A stretch of 64,000 nucleotides of DNA from contig WHVD01000014.1 of assembly GCA_015178975.1 (NCBI GenBank), positions 1,054,001-1,118,000 on the forward strand. Reading direction: 5' to 3'. The notes below the pieces were generated by a model. That model was given only the letters and a program-made list of their open reading frames with translations, ran no database searches and had not been told where the DNA came from. A program made the translations under genes and the position numbers. This DNA comes from Hysterangium stoloniferum. Its lineage: Eukaryota; Basidiomycota; Agaricomycetes; Hysterangiales; Hysterangiaceae. Below are positions 1 to 11,222 of the stretch, piece after piece (position 1 is the stretch's first letter; each line of letters begins with the position of its first letter).

Positions 1-39
1 TGAACAAAGGAACGGGATTATTTGCAATGTAATAAACAG

Positions 40-430
40 TCAAATTACTCAACTAGAGGTGACTGAAGTCTTAAACTACAAATAACAATGTAGAGAAAAC
101 TATTAATCAAATACTCAATTAAGAGATGACTATAGTATAAGATTATTTATATATTATTAGTTGATAACCAACAACTCTAACTGAGGTGGAAATAATATAT
201 AAAAGATAGCCAACTATTCAATTAAGAAGTGGCAAGGGAACAAAAGTCAACAACTCAGATTGAGGTGACAGGGGAACAGCAGATCAGTCAACAGCTCAGA
301 TTGAGGTGACAAGGGATCTGATTGGGCCAACAACTCTGATAGAGGTGGCAAGGGTTTCCAACAGCTCAGATAGAGGTGGAATGAGATGTCCAACTGCCCA
401 GATTGGGGTGGAGTAGCCTGCTTGCTGCAG
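40..430. repeat. Degenerate tandem repeat, core 'CTCAGATTGAGGTG'
   Basis: A run of roughly eight imperfect units of about 40-50 bp shares a core like CTCAGATTGAGGTG followed by a purine-rich spacer. Units are most alike between about 240 and 420 and decay toward the left edge. The reading frames over it are products of the repeat. It may be the flank of an LTR element lying to its right on the minus strand, but this is inference. Confidence 0.6.
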
Positions 431-439
431 TGACACACA

Positions 440-850
440 CAGATGTGGTGAGATGATATGATAATATGATTGATTTGTTATTCAAGGCTGGAGCTGAGCT
501 CCTTATATACATTTTAGTCTGAGACATTTAGAAGATTCTAGAAGATTTAATGATGTCATTCTGGGAGGAGTGATGTCATTTAGAATTTTCTAGAATTTTC
601 TAGAGCATTGTGGAAGGTTCTAACTACTTCTAAGACACTATAGAATATTCTTGGCATAATGGAACATTGTAGAATTTTATAGAATATTCTACAATATTCT
701 ATCTAATATTAGTACCTATTAACTAATGTTCCATTGGAAGCCACTGGAATGTTCCAGAGAGTTTCCTGTTTTTGTTGCAGTAGCATATATGATGACATAA
801 TGCTCTCGCGCCTGTGCGCGCGCATGACACCCTTCGCGTCTTGTGACTGT
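440..850 (-). mobile_element. Possible LTR-like promoter region (relic)
   Basis: On the minus strand there is a TATATAAGGAGCTC motif near 497-510, followed by a leader-like stretch running into the tandem repeat to the left. Several short repeats of a TAGAATATTCTA type fill 530-720. This resembles the promoter and leader of a fungal LTR, but I could not find paired ends or a target duplication, so the call is tentative. Confidence 0.25.
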
Positions 851-865
851 CACGTGTTGTGACAG

Positions 866-1056
866 TCGCGCGCCTCTGTGACCGTCGCGCGCCTCTGTGA
901 CCGTCGCGCGCCTCTGTGACCGTCGCGCGCCTCTGTGACCGTCGCGCGCCTCTGTGACCGTCGCGCGCCTCTGTGACCGTCGCGCGCCTCTGTGACCGTC
1001 GCGCGCCTCTGTGACCGTCGCGCGCCTCTGTGACCGTCGCGCGCCCTTGTGACAAC
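866..1056. repeat. 19-bp CpG-rich minisatellite, about 10 copies
   Basis: A near-perfect head-to-tail array of the unit CGCGCGCCTCTGTGACCGT (19 bp), with degenerate copies of the GTGAC part on both sides (about 840-865 and 1057-1095). It is much richer in G+C and CpG than its AT-rich surroundings. There are no variable spacers, so it is a minisatellite. Open frames over it on the minus strand only reflect the repeat. Confidence 0.9.
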
Positions 1057-1099
1057 TGTCACCTGTTATGACGGTTGTCACTCGTTGTGACGATTTTCC

Positions 1100-1545
1100 C
1101 GCGCGCCGTGTAATAAACGCCAGGCCGGTTTTATATTATTATATAATTATTATATTTACTTTTAATTAGTTATAAATATAATATTTTATTATAATAATAT
1201 AAAAATATATATATTTCACCTTGATAATGCGCGAGTATTTCAAATCGCGTTTTGTCAGCGTCGGAGTTTGAAATATCATGTAAATGTCACATGATTACTC
1301 GCGCGTTGTGAATAAGCGCTGAGTCGCCGACATATTAATCAAAAAAGAATAAAAAGTAGAAATTCAATAATTTGCTCAATTTATTAGATAAAAATACAAA
1401 GTAAATTGTATAAATTCAAGATAAATCAAACAAATATTGTACAATTTAATCGTCGCAATATAAGTACATTTGAATATTTGTTTTCGCAATTTGTTAGGGG
1501 AAATTGTTTAAAAATTGGAAAAAACTTAGAAATACATAACACCGA
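1100..1545. other. AT-rich spacer, no gene seen
   Basis: A very AT-rich stretch (about 1125-1215) gives way to a segment with two GCGCG-bearing patches near 1228-1310. I see no convincing coding frame or paired repeat here. Confidence 0.4.
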
Positions 1546-1556
1546 CTCCCTCGTGA

Positions 1557-2216
1557 AAGAAGCCATTAACCTCTGCCCCCCATCCTCCACTCCACCATCT
1601 CCTGGGCCCGGGAACATGCCAAGTCTCATGCATTGAGACTCTGGCATCAGGACTGGTGCCGCCTCCCCCACACCAGCCAAGCTGCCATTGCCCTCCATAA
1701 ACCCCCCACCCTACGGAGGCCCCCGCATCATCCAGGTGATCACGGGCCACAGCTTCTATGGCACCTATTACCACCGTCTCCTCCCCAACCTCCCCGCCTC
1801 CTGCCCCTGTGGCACTGCAGACATCCAGTCCCACCTCCACATCCTCTCTGAGTGCCCCCTCTATGAGGAGCACCGACACACCCTCCTCTCTGCCTCCCAA
1901 GACCTGCCACCCGCCATCATCCTTGACACCCACAAAGGCCTTGAAGCCCTGGCCGAATTTATTGCCACCTCCAATGCCTTCCGTAAGACATCTGCACCAC
2001 CTCCCCCCCTCGCAACTTCATCAGTTCTCCCCACCCCAGGCTCTTTCTGTATCCTCCCTGCCTTCCCCCATCCTTCTCTCGACCCTCCTGCCCCCCCCCC
2101 CACCCACTACTTCTATACTTTTCTCCTCTCTACCTACCTTTAGGGCTCCTTTTCCCCTAACCGCCATGTATCTTAGTTATGCGATGCGGTATATAAATGT
2201 ATAAATGTATTAAATA
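1557..2216 (+). mobile_element. 5'-truncated LINE 3' end (RNase H tail and zinc knuckle)
   Basis: Sequence directly shows a frame with WAREHAKSHALRLW and, after a one-base frame change near 1700, GPRIIQVITGHSFYGTYYHR followed by CPCG...HLHILSECPLY. This is the typical C-terminal end of fungal non-LTR retrotransposon ORF2 proteins: the end of the RNase H region followed by a CPCG..H..C knuckle in front of 'LEALAEFI'. The 3' flank is T/C-rich and then AAATAAAAAAAAGA near 2210, a plausible A-rich tail. The rest of the element (reverse transcriptase, endonuclease) is absent. A Tad-like clade is likely but not proven. Confidence 0.7.
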
Positions 2217-4593
2217 AAAAAAAGATGGAGGCACATGATATATGTCCTTGACAATGCTCAGTCTTTGATTGTGTGCATCTGTAGACATTTTGATTGGTCT
2301 GGTTTTCATGGTCTAGGCCTGCGTGAACATCCTTCGTACCATTTTGTATGTATATACTTACATACCTTATGCATGCTGATGAGTCCTGAACTTCTACCTT
2401 AGACCTGTACTTGAGCGCTCTTACATATCAAATATACATTATTTGCCATTTTCTTCTTACTCCAGCTTGGAGCAGGGTTCAGCCCTTGATTGCCTTAAAT
2501 TACCTGAATTGTACTTAAAGTAAAAAGTTCCAAGTGCATTTCAAGTGCGAAATGGTGGCTTATTCACCTTACTTACCTTATATATGATTAAGTGCAATAA
2601 GGGAGATCAAGTACCGAAAACATTTTCCTGATGTTCACTCTTCAAATCATCCATTGTTCAAGCACTCGTCGATAATTCCTCTAGAATGATAAACAGCAAA
2701 TTGAACACTATGGCGACAGTATCCAACTGTCTTGCTCCTCTCCGACATCACCCTTATGTGTCTTTTTCTTCTTCTGCTGCTTGCAGCTCTAACATCAGAG
2801 GGGTCCACGACACGACGACACTAAATCATATCTTGATTTAGACGTGGACCCCTGGGCCCCGTTGTTGTCAAGATCATATGACCCGTTCGCCTGAATAATT
2901 GCCGTTATTTCACCAAACCTATTGCTCTCACAATTAGCTACGCTCAGACTTCTGGTTACGACCAATGAATTTGAAGGGCGACTGTTTTGCTGGTCCGTTT
3001 GTATCGATGCGGTTCAACACTCCCACATATCATTATTCTGGGGAAGGTTCCCAGTTTGATTTAAGTAGTTTTAAGACGTTCTTAATCAAATACGTAGGTA
3101 CAAGGAATTGTTTGTGCTTAACTCGGTTACTCAATGCATCTCATCTGTATTGGGTGCGATTCAGCACTCCCATAAATCACGTCAATGCAATGAAGTCGCA
3201 ATGAAGTCGTACATTCAAACGAGCAGTCCTTAAGCGGATACACGGTCACTCACGGGACTCCGCCCCCCCTTGTGGTGGATTTCTTTCCCTTCTATAAGAG
3301 CAGGAAGTTGAGTGTTGGAAGTGAGAAGCACACGCCGAATTAATTAGCGATTGTCCTGATGTAGATTGTTGATCGGGCTTCACCAAGCCACTCCTTCTCA
3401 AAGGGTAACCGACAAACAGACCTTTTAAAGGATTCTGATGCCCGAGGAATGAAGATCTGAGGTCGATCCACGAGTGGACAGCGAATTCGAGTTGAAGGAG
3501 AACTCAATTGTGCTTAGGATCTCGACTATAAGACTTATCCGGGGCCCGTATATTTTCTTGAGCGCTCCAGACAAGTAAAGATGCTTGAAAACTACGAAGT
3601 CTGACTCTGACTACAGATTCTGATAGCACTGTGTAGACCACTTTAGATTCACAAATGAAGGCAGGAGTGTCGTGTGTCTGGCGTAGAACCCGATGACTTG
3701 GATTCAACACCAAATATAGAGCACTCCTTTCGCGTGTTCAGTAAAGAAGTTTAAGGCGACAGGGAGGTCTATTAATTTATCAACCTGCTATGCGATAATT
3801 GCCAGGTATTCTAATACGATCTGTTTCCTTCCTTAATTCCTGTCTAGTTACGCGACAAATTCTGTAATCAGCTATTTTCAGCTCAACTTGGAATCGTCGA
3901 ATTTTCTGATCCGTGGCTGACGTGCGGCGACTGTGCGGTTCCTCTTCTTAGATCAGGTTAAGGGCAGACTGTCAAATACCGCCCGCACCGATTCATTCAC
4001 CTTTAGGCGAGCTTTCGTGATGGAACCAATACAACACAGCGGTTGCGACGCGATGTCGATTTACAAACCCACAAGTAACAACAAATCAATGTCATCTTTG
4101 ATATTTGTTATTTAAGTTTGCTGATAGAGTCGAATACTATAACCTTGATTAAACTCTTACTCCGTCCACTAGCTTTCCACCAAAGCTTTTCGCAATCCAC
4201 GTCCCACTTACTGCACAGTTATCTCCTATTATCAAAAGAATGTCTATTGCATTTAACAGTGACATTGCGTTCACTCGTCGCACACACGCCTTCTCTCCTT
4301 CATCTTTGCCCCATCTGTGAGTTCACTCGATCGTGTCCGTGATTTCTCTGTCAACAGTTGTCCTCATTAATCCATATAGTGAAGCGGGTTCCAGTGAGAA
4401 TCCACCCACGGGTGCTATCGACTTCAACCATACGTAAGTTGCGTTTAAGACGACTCTAAGTCTACGTTTATCTATTATTCTGCTGTAGGACTGCCCTGTC
4501 GGATGGCATTCCACTTATGACAGAGCCTTCCTTGATAGAGCAGGAACAGGGGGGTCATTATGAGTGAGCATTACGCTATCATCGTCTATTACA
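2217..4593. other. Intergenic, no gene supported (one hairpin at 2800-2852)
   Basis: No reading frame here shows a recognisable domain or convincing splice structure. A possible TATA motif (TCTATAAGAG, about 3292) lies upstream of a purine-rich leader, but I cannot attach a gene to it. The right part may be 5' UTR or promoter of the gene beginning at 4594. Confidence 0.4.
2800..2852. repeat. Hairpin: GGGGTCCACG ... CGTGGACCCC
   Basis: A 10-bp arm GGGGTCCACG (2800-2809) is the exact inverted complement of 2843-2852. Inside it CTAAATC (2821-2827) pairs with GATTTAG (2835-2841). Together these form a two-part stem with a bulge on the 5' side. It could be a small fold-back remnant or an RNA/DNA structural signal. 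Confidence 0.75.
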
Positions 4594-6585
4594 ATGTCAT
4601 CTCACCCATGGTCATATTATTGTCGGCATAGCCAAGCAGATGAAGGTCACCCTATGGACTTGAGTGGTGTGCCAGTGCACGCTCAACACCATGTCTTCGA
4701 GTCGGTTCCTCCTCAAGAATATACTCATAATGGGCTCGGGGATAGACCAACTAACAAGAACCCATTGGCGGGTTACCATAACGTTCCGTTTGCCGATTTG
4801 TGTTCCCCGGAACGCATTTATCATCATCACGGTTCTCAGTACGTACTTTGACAATCGTTATTTTCCTTTCTGAACTTTCAAATGTCGTATAGGCATCCAC
4901 TCCGGAATCACGTCACTGATGCCAGCTCACTCAGTGTCGGCATTGGAAATACGAGCTTCAACATGGGAAGCATACCGTCACCTCCTATCTCCAGTTCATC
5001 CTCCAGTCGCGACGGCAACCAGGTGTTTGATTATGGATCGTGAGTCCAGACCTACTGATTGCTTTTTTTAAAGTTTGATAATTTCACGTTCTAGGCCCAT
5101 TCCCTATGCTAGAGACTATTGAGGATTACGGTGGGCGATTCGGCATTGTCCCACTTACATTACCCAGTTATTCTTCGACACATAGCCATGAGTATGAGTG
5201 AGTTTATTGCGATTAAATACTTATGATCCTTGTACAAATTGTTCGATGCAGCGATATCATCCCACACCAAGATCCACTCGGAGAGGTAAATGCCTTGCAA
5301 GCGCATACCCATGAAAATCACTGTCATCCTCGATTTTCATCTCTGAATAAACCCCAGTATCTACCGGCACTTCCAGATAGGATGCGATATCCTTACAGGA
5401 CAGCTCATCTGACAGGGATACAGGACACCTACATCTCTTCATATTCGTCACTGGCTGAATGGAATGGGTATGTAAAATATAAGCTTAGTCCAGACGTTTT
5501 ATTAATTGGAATTAAATTGCACTGAAAACTCAGGGTTTCTAATTTCACAGTTGCCAACAGTGGTTCAATATATACTAATCTGGCATCTCTCGCAAATCCG
5601 GGTGGCACTGTCCCTGCTCCCGCGTTTTTAACTCCAGGTCACACTCTCAGGTATTGCTGCTGTTAATTGAGGCTCACGGTACATAAACTGATGACTGTGC
5701 TCTGTGGTGTAGCTTGATGTCCAATCCGGCTTATGTGCGCGAGTTTCCAATACAACGGACGCCACACTCGACAGTGGCCTTCCCTTGGGTTGACGGGGCG
5801 CAAAGGTAGACATTATTTTCTCACACCTAAATGAAGAAGTACTAATTAAACATATCACCAGAAGCTCCTCCGCCAACCCACAAATTTACCACAATTGTCC
5901 TGAACCGTCGGCAGGAGGCGATGGCCTTCCTGTCCGCGGACACAAGAGCCCCGGCAATCAGCGGATTGGCGGGAATTCACCCACTGAGGTTGCCTTTGTG
6001 TCTCCCCATGGTCCACCACCAACATCATCCTCGTCCCTCCAAACCTTACCCACCCTTGGCCGCATATCCCTACCTCCGTGGAAACAACCTTGCCCATATG
6101 GGCCTAAATACGGCCCCAAGTTGCCATGTAACCAATTAACCTATTCACGCCATCCATTTAAACACTGGTTGGTGCACATGCGGGATCAGTTGGAAGCCAT
6201 TCGCATCAATTGCCTGAAACTTCAGGATGGGTCGATCATTGACACCAGCGAAAAGTGGGCAATGGCAATGAAATACATCAGTGACTTCTGCCCCAGTTGT
6301 CACAAAACTTTCCCCGGACCAAAGGAGGTGCGGAATCACGTCTTATCTAGTCCTGAGTGTTCAACACTCGCCCTCTGCAAATATTGCGCCCCAGGAGCGG
6401 GGCATCGGAAGGGGTGTGCAGAGTGTTCAGACCTCCTGCGAACACTCATAATTCGCAGCTATGTCCAAGTAGTTAAGGAAATTGGATATCGTCACCCGGG
6501 AGATGCAGATCTTCAAAACACCGCTAACAGGCGGGTGGTGGAATGGGCGGTGGAGCAAGATCTGGAAAAACGAGAGTATGATTGA
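4594..6585 (+). CDS. Zinc-finger-like protein, multi-exon, function unknown
   Basis: I do not recognise the gene, but a seven-exon model fits: 4594-4838, 4893-5039, 5095-5197, 5252-5467, 5534-5650, 5713-5805 and 5862-6585, all with GT-AG introns of about 50-70 bp. Exons 4 to 7 join in phase without a stop. The protein is about 550 aa, rich in Ser, Pro, His and Asn, and ends in a cysteine-rich module: FCPSCHKTF then H and C in a C-x2-C-x12-H-x6-C spacing, followed by CKYC and CAEC. That suggests a zinc-binding, possibly DNA-binding or regulatory role (inference). The start is the first ATG in the exon 1 frame; upstream exons are possible. The exon 2/exon 3 junction is off by one base in this model, so either an exon edge is wrong or the gene carries a frameshift there. 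Confidence 0.6.
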
Positions 6586-6589
6586 TGGA

Positions 6590-8310
6590 GGATGGTGATG
6601 AAGATTACCAGCGCACCTAGTCATCTTATATTTTATATTAATTATACCATATTAAACTCAACCCATCATCGCTCTCTCGTCGTCACGATCGATGAAGGGC
6701 TTGGCCACAACCGGGGTAACATTGCCCTTCGCAGGCGTCAGGAACGGAAGGTTTATTACGTGTCAACGTATTTCTGTAAGCTTTGGATCGGAGTTATTTG
6801 AATCATTTTTACATGTAAAATATAGAACAAGAGAGGCCGATAACATTCTAAGTAGGATAACATCAGATATTGCTTGCTGATGGTTGTGGGCTGTGGTGTA
6901 GCTTCCCTCCAATACATGGAATTGTGAACACAACATAGATCAAGAGTCGGCGGGACGACAAACTCGTCTTTTCGTGGGTAGCCTTTCTCAGAAATATAGA
7001 TCAAATTTTGTATGGATGAAAGGTGGGACAAAAGTCTGTAGATCACAACTCATCAGTGAGCTACTGTAAATTTCCGTAGTCGAGAGTCCATCGACTACAT
7101 TGAATATACCACCTGCTAATACATTATGTATATCCACAAAGAAAACACAGCAAATTCCAAGCGTCCTCAATCGGCTTCCAACACAAATATCAAGAAATTC
7201 CAACAACCTTCACATATATAATTCTTGTCGGTATGACCAATGGAGAAATTTGCCGCACTCGGAGTGCATAAATTGACCCGTAGGCAACTTGTTTGGAGGC
7301 ACAGATAATCTATCACGTGTGAAAAAGTTTCACCATTCTCCATGACTTAACACACGCAATTTTGCCGGATCGAAGAGGGAGTCCACATAATGGGTGTAGA
7401 CATTCCCAAATCCCTGATGTGCGTTAAACTCGTGCAAGACTCGGAGGTAACTCGGAATCTTGAACAAAGTGATGGAAGGTGCCACTAGATATTATTGTGG
7501 CGTATTTCTTGTATGTTCAACGAGTCCTTATTACAGAAAAGCCCATTCTAGACCTATCATATTCACTGCCCAGTCGTCTATTCACTTGAACATAGGATTG
7601 TCATCTACTGGCGCAGTTACATTACTGCCAATGCTGTTTCAGAAAACGGTAACGGATTTTGAAAGAAAGAAAAAAAAAGTCTTTCGAGTCTCCTAAGCCT
7701 GCGCCGCTGTGTTGAATGCAACAAAAGACCGACCGAAATATACACGTTCAGACACTGAATTCTCTTTTCATGACATATTCATTTCCTGTAAATAAACTCT
7801 ATTGTATTGAAGAAGAAGAATCTCAGAATAGATTCAGTGGGCGTGTGGTCGTGGCCACGCTTACGAGGTTTGGTATCATATAACTGAATAGTAACGAGTA
7901 CCGCACGATCCCTGGCGTGCCGGGAGAAGTTCGGCACTCAACGTCCAGCCGAGCGTACGAAGGACTAATGCTCTCCCTCTACCCAACCATACAACTTCTC
8001 GTACAGAAGCATTACCTAGTCAGACGAAGCTGGATATATGTTTGAGATCTATTTGTGTTATGTAACAAGATAAGCTCAACACCAACAATCGGTCCATTGG
8101 TACAGGGTAGATTGTATTCCGTACTAATACGGACCATTCAACGCACAGATATAACACACGGTGCATCCGTCCCTTGACTACTTGAAGATTGAACTCGCGG
8201 AAAATCAAGTGAACCGACACAGCTCATAAGGATCATGGCGGTGATTTACAAGTATAACACGGATGTATTCAACCTCAAGGAGGTGTAACAATTCAAGTTA
8301 AGGATAACAG
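6590..8310. other. Intergenic, nothing identified
   Basis: Short unremarkable open frames only; no domain, paired repeat or splice structure that I can support. The right end, from about 8180, belongs to the duplicated unit that carries the secreted-protein gene. Confidence 0.4.
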
Positions 8311-8316
8311 TGGCAT

Positions 8317-8787
8317 TCATGCGGGGGCGGCAGGGCTCGGAGGGGATGGAGAGGAGAGAGAGGGATCGAACAGCTCCGCACCCGCCATACATGCACCACT
8401 CTAGATAGAAAATCAGATAATACGTTGGAAGAGCGATAATGCTACTAACAATCAATCCTAACGTCTTAAATTCATTGTAACATTCAGCATCCCCGGGAAA
8501 GTCTGAGAAGACAATTTTGTCAATTGTAAACAATATTGGGTATAACAGTTACTTACCGACGCTGTTACTCTCGAGACAAGTAGTAAGAACGTTAGGGTGT
8601 TCGGCGAGGCTTTCGGCACAACCTAGATACAAGGTTGAATATGCGGCATTGTACGCATTCAACCTTTATACACCCCAGCAAAATCTAGACCGCATGCGGC
8701 ACCGTTGGTGACCGCTCCGCCCTGAGGCGCGGCAGACACCAAACCTATGATGCTCAGGAGTGCAAGGATAGAGCGGAAAGAGTTCAT
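8317..8787 (-). CDS. Small secreted Cys-containing protein, copy A
   Basis: The start at 8787 gives MNSFRSILALLSIIGLVSAA, a clear signal peptide with likely cleavage after VSAA or a few residues later. Three introns are inferred by comparison with the paralogue at 10771-11222. The last has donor GTTAGT and acceptor CTATCTAG, nearly identical in both copies, and the final exon reads SGACMAGAELFDPSL. The first donor is uncertain (GTCTAG or a later GTTGAA), so the exact middle is provisional. The mature protein is short (about 75-85 aa) with about five cysteines, of the type often secreted by plant-interacting or wood-living basidiomycetes. Function unknown. A TATA box (TATAAAA) lies at about 8860-8866, about 73 bp upstream of the ATG. 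Confidence 0.75.
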
Positions 8788-8859
8788 CGTCTTAATGATG
8801 GTAAGAGAGTAATATGGGGGATATGCCTGCTCTGTCTGATTCACCCTTGATTGTGCTGA

Positions 8860-8866
8860 TTTTATA
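8860..8866 (-). promoter_or_regulatory. TATA box of secreted-protein copy A
   Basis: On the minus strand the context is GCGCAGGGTATAAAATCAGC-like, the same as at the paralogue's promoter (10697-10703), and the distance to the ATG is almost the same (73 and 74 bp). Conservation between the two copies in otherwise diverging upstream sequence supports function. Confidence 0.7.
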
Positions 8867-9129
8867 CCCTGCGCGAGATAGGATGACTTCAATGAGCATT
8901 CAATCTCGAAACATCGCGTCTCTTACCCCCGTTCGATTTCGGACAATTGAAATCAATGGTGTTGCCATCTCGACGAACTCTGTGGTCCCAGAAAAGCACA
9001 ATGCATTGACGGAAACGAAACCTACACCGCAATAATAAATCAGGGAGGTGTAAGGAATTTCGCGAGTGAATCATGGCTGACCGGTATCGCAAAAGGTGTA
9101 GAAGTATCTATCCATTTATTCTAATAGCT

Positions 9130-9225
9130 TATATATGTTTGTGATATATATTAGCAAAACTGATAATGTGTGCCTAATATTCAGTTCGCATATATATCAC
9201 AAATATATATATATGCTAATTAGAA
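9130..9225. repeat. AT-rich imperfect palindrome
   Basis: TTTGTGATATATAT near 9138-9152 is answered by ATATATATCACAAA near 9193-9206, with further TATATA symmetry outside. About 40 bp separate the arms. It may be a tiny fold-back remnant. Confidence 0.6.
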
Positions 9226-9463
9226 ATCGATGACTTGTCTGGGTAGACTTAGTGAATGATCGTCGTCTGTGGTGCTATATTGGTGGCGGAACGAAGTCGA
9301 ATTGGTGTCTCTTGTATATCTCGAGGATGTCAGCACAGCGTGAGACTTCTATATGTGAACCGAGTATATATTGTTTCGCTGTAAGATAGAAATCCAGCAC
9401 GGTACCACATACTAGCACGAAATATACTGGGGACTCACCAGTGTCATCACGGTGAGACTATTA

Positions 9464-10359
9464 GGACACTAAGCCCGGACAACGAACTTCCTTTTTCGTC
9501 TAGCATCGGAAATTAAGTCGGCAGCAATGACGGACTTTGAATGTACATAAAACAAAATATAGTAGGATGCCAACATCTATGCCGTCGAACTCCAGGCAAA
9601 CAGCTCACCCCCCAAAATATCAACCTCTACAAAATATCTTTCGCAATGTAATGCTAATTAATGATACCCAAGTCATTGATATTATTACTAGGAGCCTCGA
9701 GTTGGAAGTTGTCAATAATTAATAAAATTCGTCACTACAGCTAATTAGACCCGGATACATGGAAACTAGTGATTTTCCGAAATACTATCTCGAATCTACG
9801 TAGTATACCCTACGAGTAGAACTTGAAGGACGGGGAAACTAATCAGTTTCATGCATATGAGTTCTAATTCGTCCACACGTACATTGAAAACATATAGTAT
9901 ATCTTCATATACAGAATCACCAGTGGACACCAAGAATGTTGATCATTTTGGCGGCTCATTGCTGCAAGATAAGCGTGGGGATTCAGAAACTATCCACACT
10001 TGTCTCCATAGAAAAAAGAAAAGTCTATATGTAGCAATAAAATTCTTCCGAACTAGCGGGACGGGTGCTAAGGTAGGACAGCGCAAAAACAAGGATATAG
10101 GGCACACGCTTACAGATAGAAAGTGGTAAGTAAGAGAAGTGTGCGTTCAAAGGAAGGTCCAATCGACAGTCGAGCACGCATGCATAGTTACATTGCGAAA
10201 GATATTTTTTGCAGGTTGATTTTTAGGGGGGTGAGCTGTTTGCTGGGAGTTGGACGGCATAGATGTTGGCATCATACTATATTTTGTTTTATGTACATTC
10301 AACCACATAATTTCCGATGCTAGACGAAAAAGGAAGTTCGTTGTCCGGGCTTAGTGTCC
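9464..10359. mobile_element. Non-autonomous long-TIR element (MULE-like candidate), 896 bp
   Basis: The left arm 9464-9651 and right arm 10188-10359 are inverted copies of each other, starting GGACACTAAGCCCGGACAAC and remaining close over about 170-185 bp. The left arm holds about 16 extra bases near 9515-9535. The flanks are AGACTATTA on the left and AGATTATTA on the right, a 9-bp near-duplication (8 of 9). Long terminal inverted repeats with a 9-bp target duplication fit Mutator-like elements (established for that superfamily). No transposase frame is present in the about 535-bp centre, so the element would depend on a helper. Confidence 0.7.
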
Positions 10360-10696
10360 AGATTATTACCGAACGGCCAAAACTGCAACATCATTAATAT
10401 GTCCTGCATTCCGAAAGGTTATTATGCAGACCTGGTCATGCCTCTGATCTTTTCACCAAGTCTATTCTTCTTGACTCAGTAACACTATATATGCAACGCC
10501 TTTGAGGCAATTTCCAACTTATTTCTGTGTATGTTTCATTTCTGTTAATGTATTGTGCGCTTGTCGGGAACACGAGACATCGCCAAACCATTGATTTCAT
10601 TTCAATTGTCAGAGATCGAGCCGGTGTAACAAGCTTTCGAAGTTGACGCTAAAGTCATGGCTGAAAAAGGGTTCCATGATCCTACCTTGCGCAGGG

Positions 10697-10703
10697 TATA
10701 AAA
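10697..10703 (+). promoter_or_regulatory. TATA box of secreted-protein copy B
   Basis: TATAAAA within GCAGGGTATAAAATCAG, 74 bp upstream of the ATG at 10771. The same block and a shared downstream GACAGAG.AGGC.TATC leader appear at copy A. Confidence 0.75.
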
Positions 10704-10770
10704 TCAGCCCAATGGGTGCTGAGTCCGACAGAGTAGGCCTATCTCTTATTTTCTTGCCATTATTAAGACC

Positions 10771-11222
10771 ATGAACTCATTCCGCTCTCTCCTTGCAATC
10801 TTGAGCATTATGGGTCTGGTGTCTGCCGCACCCGGACTGCCCACGAATGCAATTGAATGTACTGAAAACTCACTCGGTACGTGAACACGCTGAATGTGTA
10901 CAACACCATCCATGAATATCGTATCCAGGTTGCGCCATAAGTGTAGCAATGTACAAAGGCCCGTATCTTAACTGCTTCCTAAAGGGCGGTATCCGTAAGT
11001 AACAGTTATATCTCATGTTGCGTGTGATTGCCAACGACATCGTCTCAGAGTCTTTCGGGCATGCTGTCTGCTACAAAAAGCTTGTAGATGACGGATTGGT
11101 TGTTAGTAATATTATCGCTTTCCTAATATATTATCTAATTTCCTATCTAGGATAAATCATGTTTACCATGTGCGGCCCTGTTCGATCCCTCACTTAACCC
11201 GCCATCTGCCTCACACCACTAG
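10771..11222 (+). CDS. Small secreted six-Cys protein, copy B
   Basis: Four exons (10771-10876, 10929-10994, 11049-11101, 11151-11222) join in phase to a 98-aa protein. All introns are GT-AG, about 49-54 bp. It begins MNSFRSLLAILSIMGLVSAA, a signal peptide, and the mature chain of about 78 aa has six cysteines (in IEC, GC, NC, VC, SC, LPC contexts), enough for three disulfides. It ends ALFDPSLNPPSASHH. It is paralogous to copy A: the signal peptide, the GCA... block, the C-x-E/K spacing and the ALFDPSL end are shared, as are promoter and 3' flank. Likely acts outside the cell; an effector or defence-type role is inference. The family was not recognised. Confidence 0.85.

Larger units (their letters stand above)
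8180..9040 (-). repeat. Left arm of inverted gene duplication
   Basis: From the 3' flank (TCCGTGTTATAC, CCTTATGAGCTGTGT) through the coding region to an upstream block with ACCATTGATTTCA and AATTGTC, this arm matches 10525-11390 in inverted orientation, with many substitutions and small indels. The whole gene with promoter and terminator region was duplicated. Confidence 0.75.

Noticed and set aside
719-1081. Overlapping minus-strand frames of ARDGHRG repeats
   Set aside because: The 19-bp array opens all three frames in turn; it is not coding.
1688-2204. Several overlapping Pro-rich frames in the LINE tail
   Set aside because: Only the frame with the CPCG...H..C knuckle is meaningful; others are shadows of C-rich DNA.
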